Shown: piece after piece, positions 35,299 to 38,309 of the stretch
Layout of the letters: each line of letters opens with the position of its first letter
Position numbering within the stretch: position 1 is the stretch's first letter
DNA from: Phycisphaerae bacterium
GTDB taxonomy: Bacteria; Planctomycetota; Phycisphaerae; UBA1845; Fen-1342
Direction: 5' to 3'
DNA: 38,309 nt
NCBI GenBank assembly: GCA_022072445.1
Contig: JAJVHV010000007.1
Location: 214,126-252,434, forward strand
Notes under the pieces: model-generated
Databases searched by the model: none
What the model was told of the DNA's origin: nothing
Seen by the model: the letters and a program-made list of their open reading frames with translations, nothing else
Translations under genes and position numbers: made by a program

Positions 35299-36738
35299 AT
35301 GACGTCGATTCGGCATTATTGCGGGCTGTGCGGCGTGGTGAACCACCCCGACGCGGCCGAGTTCGCCTATTTCGGGCTCTACGCCCAGCAGCACCGCGGG
35401 CAGGAGGCGGCCGGAATCTGCACGTCGGACGGGCGCACGATCGACCGGCGGGCAGCGATAGGGCTCGTCACCGACGCGCTGAACGAGCGCGATTTGGTCG
35501 AGCTGCGCAATCCGATGGCGATCGGGCACGTGCGTTACTCGACGACCGGCTCGTGCTCGACCGCCAACGCGCAGCCGCTGCTGGTGAACTGCGCCGCCGG
35601 ACAGGTCGCGATCTGCCACAACGGCAACCTCGTCAACGCCCGCGCGATCCGCGAGACGTACGAAGCGACGGGGCACATTTTCAACACCACCTCGGACACC
35701 GAAGTCATCCTGCACATGCTGGCGGACGCGGCCTACCGCGACATGGACGATCCGCTCGTCGCGGTGCTGCGGCAGCTGCGCGGCTCGTACTGCCTGCTGG
35801 TGATGTTCCCCGACCGCATCGAGGCGGTGCGCGACCCGTCGGGCAATCGGCCGCTGTGCCTGGGCCGCGCGGGCGACGCCTGGATCGTTGCCAGCGAGAC
35901 GTGCGCGCTGGACATCGTCGACGCCGAGTACGTCCGCGAGATCGAGCCGGGCGAGATTGTGACGCTGTCGCTCGATGGCATCCGCTCGCGGCGGTACAGC
36001 GTGCCCGACACGCCGCGGGCGCAGTGCATCTTCGAGCACGTCTATTTCGCCGACCCGTCGAGCATGATCTTCGGCCAGAGCGTGCACGAGGTCCGCAAGC
36101 GCTTCGGCGCCAGCCTGGCGCGCCAATCGCCGGCCAGCGCCGACCTCGTCATCGCCGTGCCGAACTGCGCCCGCTGTGCGGCGATCGGCTATCACGAGGA
36201 GTCGGGGCTTCCGCTGGGGCGTGGTTTCACGACCAATCACTACGTGGGCCGCTCGTTCATTCTGCCGTCGCAGGGCATGCGCGACATGGCGGTGCGGCTG
36301 AAGCTGAACCCGATCCGCGCGAGCGTGGCGGGTAAGCGGCTGGTGGTCGTCGAGGACTCGGTCGTGCGCGGCACGACGACGCGCGGCAAGATGCAGTCGC
36401 TGCGAAACGCGGGCGCCCGCGAAATCCACCTGCGCGTCGCCAGCCCGCCGATCCGTCACCCCTGCCACTACGGGATCGACTTTCCCAGCCGCGCCGAACT
36501 CATCGCGCACGAGCGCACCGTCGAACAGGTGCGCGAGTTCCTCGGCGTCGACTCGCTCGCGTATCTCACGCTCGACGCCATGCTGGCCTGCGTTCGCCCG
36601 CCCGCCGAGCATTTCTGCACGGCGTGCTTTTCCGGGCGCTACCCGATCGCGATCGACGGGGAATTCGACAAGAACGTGTTTGAACTGCACGTGCCCGCGC
36701 CCGCCGGCGCCCCGCCACGAGCCGAGGTTCGGCACTGA
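35299..36738 (+). CDS. purF: Amidophosphoribosyltransferase
   Basis: A 479-residue first enzyme of purine synthesis, making phosphoribosylamine from PRPP and glutamine. The glutaminase nucleophile is C8 in YCGLCGVVN, which implies removal of a 7-residue propeptide. GLYAQQHRGQEAAGI follows. The PRTase domain has the PRPP loop VVVEDSVVRGTTTRGK. It belongs to the Bacillus-type class with a 4Fe-4S cluster: the four expected cysteines occur in QCIFEHVYFA, HPCHYGIDF and FCTACFSG. ATG 35299 is the start because the catalytic Cys must be near the N-terminus; the 59-residue upstream extension is Arg-rich and not family-like. It is monocistronic, diverging from the LptD-like gene. Confidence 0.95.
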   Translation: MTSIRHYCGLCGVVNHPDAAEFAYFGLYAQQHRGQEAAGICTSDGRTIDRRAAIGLVTDALNERDLVELRNPMAIGHVRYSTTGSCSTANAQPLLVNCAAGQVAICHNGNLVNARAIRETYEATGHIFNTTSDTEVILHMLADAAYRDMDDPLVAVLRQLRGSYCLLVMFPDRIEAVRDPSGNRPLCLGRAGDAWIVASETCALDIVDAEYVREIEPGEIVTLSLDGIRSRRYSVPDTPRAQCIFEHVYFADPSSMIFGQSVHEVRKRFGASLARQSPASADLVIAVPNCARCAAIGYHEESGLPLGRGFTTNHYVGRSFILPSQGMRDMAVRLKLNPIRASVAGKRLVVVEDSVVRGTTTRGKMQSLRNAGAREIHLRVASPPIRHPCHYGIDFPSRAELIAHERTVEQVREFLGVDSLAYLTLDAMLACVRPPAEHFCTACFSGRYPIAIDGEFDKNVFELHVPAPAGAPPRAEVRH

Positions 36739-36743
36739 CGGGG

Positions 36744-36798
36744 ACCAGTGGAGCCGCCGTCCCTGCCGGGAACCAGTGGAGCCACCGTCCCTGCCGGC
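36744..36798. repeat. Two-copy 28-bp direct repeat after purF
   Basis: ACCAGTGGAGCCGCCGTCCC followed by TGCCGGGA (36744-36771) is repeated at 36772-36798 with one or two changes. It begins 6 nt after the purF stop codon. No gene is seen in 36739-36982. Confidence 0.7.
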
Positions 36799-36954
36799 CT
36801 TGAGCGCTGTGCCGTCGCGCTGCTGCGAGAAGTCCCCTTTTCGCACCCCGCCGGCGAGAATCCGCTCCACCTCTCGCTCCTCGCCGGCGCTCGCGCTGTT
36901 CGTTCAACTCCCGCGGGCGTCGGCAATCCGCTGATAATGCTCAAACTCCTGAGC

Positions 36955-37025
36955 CCCGGCGTTTACGCCGGGCCCCCAGCGTTTACGCCGGGCGTTCCCG
37001 CCCTGAAGGGCGGGGCTCGGAAGTC
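36955..37025. repeat. REP-like palindrome cluster at the 3' end of the transposase gene
   Basis: CCCGGCG-TTTA-CGCCGGG (36955-36972) is a perfect hairpin. A half-copy of it (CAGCGTTTACGCCGGGCG) follows at 36978-36995. CCCGCCCT-GA-AGGGCGGG (36997-37014) is another perfect hairpin. It runs into GGGGCTCGGAAGTC (37012-37025), whose exact inverted copy lies at 37188-37201 inside the transposase gene. The transposase stop codon (36983-36985) lies within the TTTA loop of the half-copy. Confidence 0.7.
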
Positions 37026-38044
37026 TGCGACCGCGAAGCCTGTGTGGTCGCGCCCTCGCCGGGCGCGTAGCTGAACACAATCAGAGCCCCCGGCTGGTTC
37101 TCCACATAGCGCTCGGCCGAGCGAATCGCGTCGTCGTTGGGCAGCATGCGGCGCGAGCCGTGCTCGGTCCACCAGCGCCCGCCCGCGGACTTCCGAGCCC
37201 CGGCGTTTACGCCGGGCGTAGTGGTCGCATCCTTCGGGACCCGGGCGTTCGGGCCGGGCGTAGTGGTCGCATCCTTCGGGACCCGGGCGTTCGGGCCGGG
37301 CGTAGTGGTCGCATCCTTCGGGACCCCGGCGTTCGGGCCGGGCGTAGTGGTCGCATCCTTCGGGACCCGGGCGTTCGGGCCGGGCGTAGTGGTCGCATCC
37401 TTCGGAACCCCGCCGTTTACGCCGGGCGCGTTGGTCGCATCCTTCGGAACCCCGGCGTTCGGGCCGGGCGTAGTGGTCGCATCCTTCGGAACCCGGGGCG
37501 TCGGGCCGGGCGTAGTGGTCGCATCCTTCGGAACCCGGGGCGTCGGGCCGGGCGCGTTGGTCGCATCCTTCGGAACCCGGGCGTTCGGGCCGGGCGTAGT
37601 GGTCGCATCCTTCGGAACCCCGGCGTTCGGGCCGGGCGCTCCAATCGCCTGCCCGAGCCGCCGCGACGACACGCCCTTGAACAGATTGAGCAGCCGCGCG
37701 CCGTCCGCTTCCTCAGACATCGCCACGACGTGCACGTGGTCGTCCATGATCGCACACGCGTGAATCCCGACGTCATGACGATCGGCCACCTCGCGCACGG
37801 CTTCCGCGACCACGCGTGCTTGCTCTGCCGTCAGGCGAACAGTTTCGCCCGCCTGCCGGCGCCGCGCCATGTGACGAAGCGCCGGCATGTCGAAGTCGTA
37901 CGGTTCGCCCGGCGTGTTGTGGATCACCCAGCCCCCGCGCCCATCCGGAATCCGGCTGACAAACCCGCGCTCGTCGCCCGGCAGCCAAGTGCCGTACGTC
38001 GTCCACGTCAGCAAGTATGTCCCCCCGGTTGCCCTGGCCGACAC
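36983..38044 (-). CDS. REP-associated tyrosine transposase (RAYT, IS200/IS605 Y1-type) with an internal repeat array
   Basis: A 353-residue Y1 transposase. The N-terminus (TYLLTWTTYGTWLPGDERG) is typical of RAYTs. The HUH motif is DDHVHVV (H103, H105) and the nucleophile candidate is Y313 in SAERYVENQP. Between them, residues ~137-276 are ten copies of a 14-residue unit (PGPNARVPKDATTT and variants), so the protein is about 140 residues longer than usual. Without the array, GVSSRRLGQAIG would join directly to RWWTEHGSRRML as in ordinary RAYTs. The last ~20 residues (SQTSEPRPSGRERPA) are encoded by REP palindromes, stop codon included. It starts with GTG 38044 after GGGGGAAAG. RAYTs mobilise or maintain REP sequences and are often domesticated. 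Confidence 0.88.
   Translation of the reverse strand: MSARATGGTYLLTWTTYGTWLPGDERGFVSRIPDGRGGWVIHNTPGEPYDFDMPALRHMARRRQAGETVRLTAEQARVVAEAVREVADRHDVGIHACAIMDDHVHVVAMSEEADGARLLNLFKGVSSRRLGQAIGAPGPNAGVPKDATTTPGPNARVPKDATNAPGPTPRVPKDATTTPGPTPRVPKDATTTPGPNAGVPKDATNAPGVNGGVPKDATTTPGPNARVPKDATTTPGPNAGVPKDATTTPGPNARVPKDATTTPGPNARVPKDATTTPGVNAGARKSAGGRWWTEHGSRRMLPNDDAIRSAERYVENQPGALIVFSYAPGEGATTQASRSQTSEPRPSGRERPA
37203..37638. repeat. 42-bp tandem repeat array (10 full copies plus 16 bp) inside the transposase gene
   Basis: The unit on the + strand starts GCGTTCGGGCCGGGCGTAGT and continues GGTCGCATCCTTCGGGACCC. Copies begin at 37203, 37245, 37287 and so on to 37581, with a partial copy at 37623-37638. 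All are exactly 42 bp, so the reading frame is kept. The outermost (37203) and sixth (37413) copies contain GTTTACGCCGGGCG, the same sequence as the REP hairpin at 36955-36972. Other copies carry GTTCGGGCCGGGCG. GTAGTGGTC alternates with GCGTTGGTC. Confidence 0.93.
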
Positions 38045-38070
38045 AGCTTTCCCCCGCGCTGCGCGCGCCT

Positions 38071-38178
38071 CCCGGACCGCCGGAACCTCCTGAACTTCCC
38101 GAACCTTTCGAACCTCCGGAGCCTCGCGGACCTCCGGAGCCTTTCGGACCTCTCGGACCTCTCGGACCTCCGGAGCCC
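38071..38178. repeat. 9-bp tandem repeat upstream of the transposase gene
   Basis: Twelve contiguous 9-bp units of the form NNCGGANCCT run without indels, for example CCGGAACCT, TTCGAACCT, CCGGAGCCT and CTCGGACCT. The array starts 27 nt upstream of the transposase start codon. It is open in several frames and would encode Pro/Glu/Gly-rich tripeptides on the + strand, but no gene context supports translation. Confidence 0.75.
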
Positions 38179-38240
38179 CGGCGTCTCGACTTTGGCCCTT
38201 TCTAGATTTCGCGAAGTGATTTCGCTTCGGCTGGTGGAGA

Positions 38241-38276
38241 TTGCGCGGATCGGTTATCTAGTTATATAACTAGATA
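38241..38276 (+). promoter_or_regulatory. Promoter overlapped by a perfect 22-bp palindrome
   Basis: TATCTAGTTAT (38255-38265) is followed directly by its exact reverse complement ATAACTAGATA (38266-38276). TTGCGC (38241-38246) and TATAAC (38265-38270), spaced 18 nt, could form a promoter whose -10 lies in the palindrome centre. The AT-rich palindrome in GC-rich DNA looks like the operator of a dimeric repressor. The regulated gene would start beyond the right edge. Confidence 0.6.
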
Positions 38277-38301
38277 GCCGCCGCCGGGCGACGGTCGGCT
38301 C

Positions 38302-38307
38302 AAGGAG
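38302..38307 (+). promoter_or_regulatory. Ribosome binding site AAGGAG for a gene beyond the window
   Basis: AAGGAG ends 2 nt before the window edge and lies 26 nt after the palindrome, where a ribosome binding site downstream of the 38241-38276 promoter is expected. The start codon itself is not in the window. Confidence 0.5.
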
Positions 38308-38309
38308 CC

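Noticed and set aside
37203-37638. CRISPR-like array of regular repeats
   Set aside because: The 42-bp units are contiguous with no variable spacers and keep the transposase reading frame; no cas genes are present.
37137-38269. Long rightward open frames through the repeat array and the Pro-rich 9-bp repeats
   Set aside because: They are opposite the RAYT gene, which has clear catalytic motifs. Indel-free repeats whose unit is a multiple of three stay open in several frames, and no ribosome binding site or family match supports them.

Overview
The window is GC-rich bacterial DNA, very probably from a planctomycete (Planctomycetota, PVC superphylum). The evidence is a PVC-type small basic protein at the left end, an ECF sigma factor paired with a Ser/Thr kinase carrying TPR repeats, large secreted beta-helix proteins, and a metzincin protease ending in a duplicated Asp/Asn/Gly calcium loop (DGSVNGFDIQ) of the kind common in planctomycete exoproteins. 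An LptD-like outer-membrane barrel and a copper cbb3 oxidase cluster indicate a Gram-negative, respiring cell that can work at low oxygen. Family names come from recognised motifs and overall architecture; no database search was run.

Layout: 0-2.4 kb holds the small basic protein (-), RNase III (+) and an HDOD protein (-). A leftward cbb3 oxidase operon fills 9.85-2.5 kb in this order: 4-TM protein, diheme lipoprotein cytochrome c, ccoN, ccoO, a CcoS-like protein, a 54-residue one-TM protein, a copper P-type ATPase and a SafE-type membrane protein. Several of these genes overlap by 4 nt. 10.2-13.5 kb carries cysteine dioxygenase (-), a fused 4Fe-4S/NrfD protein (+) and QueC (-). 13.6-16.8 kb is the sigma factor-kinase pair. 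16.8-20.3 kb holds a YggS-type PLP protein (-), a diadenylate cyclase fused to a CdaR-like region (+) and an RluA-type pseudouridine synthase (+).

20.4-22.5 kb is a GT39-like membrane glycosyltransferase (-). 22.7-32.0 kb is a rightward run: beta-helix protein, HD phosphohydrolase, YwgA-like protein, FdhF/YdeP-like molybdoenzyme and the metzincin/beta-helix protein. 32.0-36.7 kb holds the LptD-like protein (-) and PurF (+). The right end is a REP-associated tyrosine transposase (RAYT, -) set among palindromic and tandem repeats, followed by a promoter with a 22-bp palindrome and a ribosome binding site for a gene beyond the edge.

Most notable: (1) the RAYT gene contains ten perfectly phased 42-bp repeats between its HUH and tyrosine motifs, and its 3' end, stop codon included, is built from REP sequence; (2) the HD phosphohydrolase gene has an in-frame TGA followed by 59 more protein-like codons that run up to the ribosome binding site of the YwgA-like partner; (3) the diadenylate cyclase has DLG where DGA is expected and is fused to its usual regulator; (4) rnc has a 13-bp leader hairpin, and its product has Gly at a usual metal-ligand Asp; (5) the cbb3 operon has a lipoprotein diheme cytochrome c in place of CcoP.
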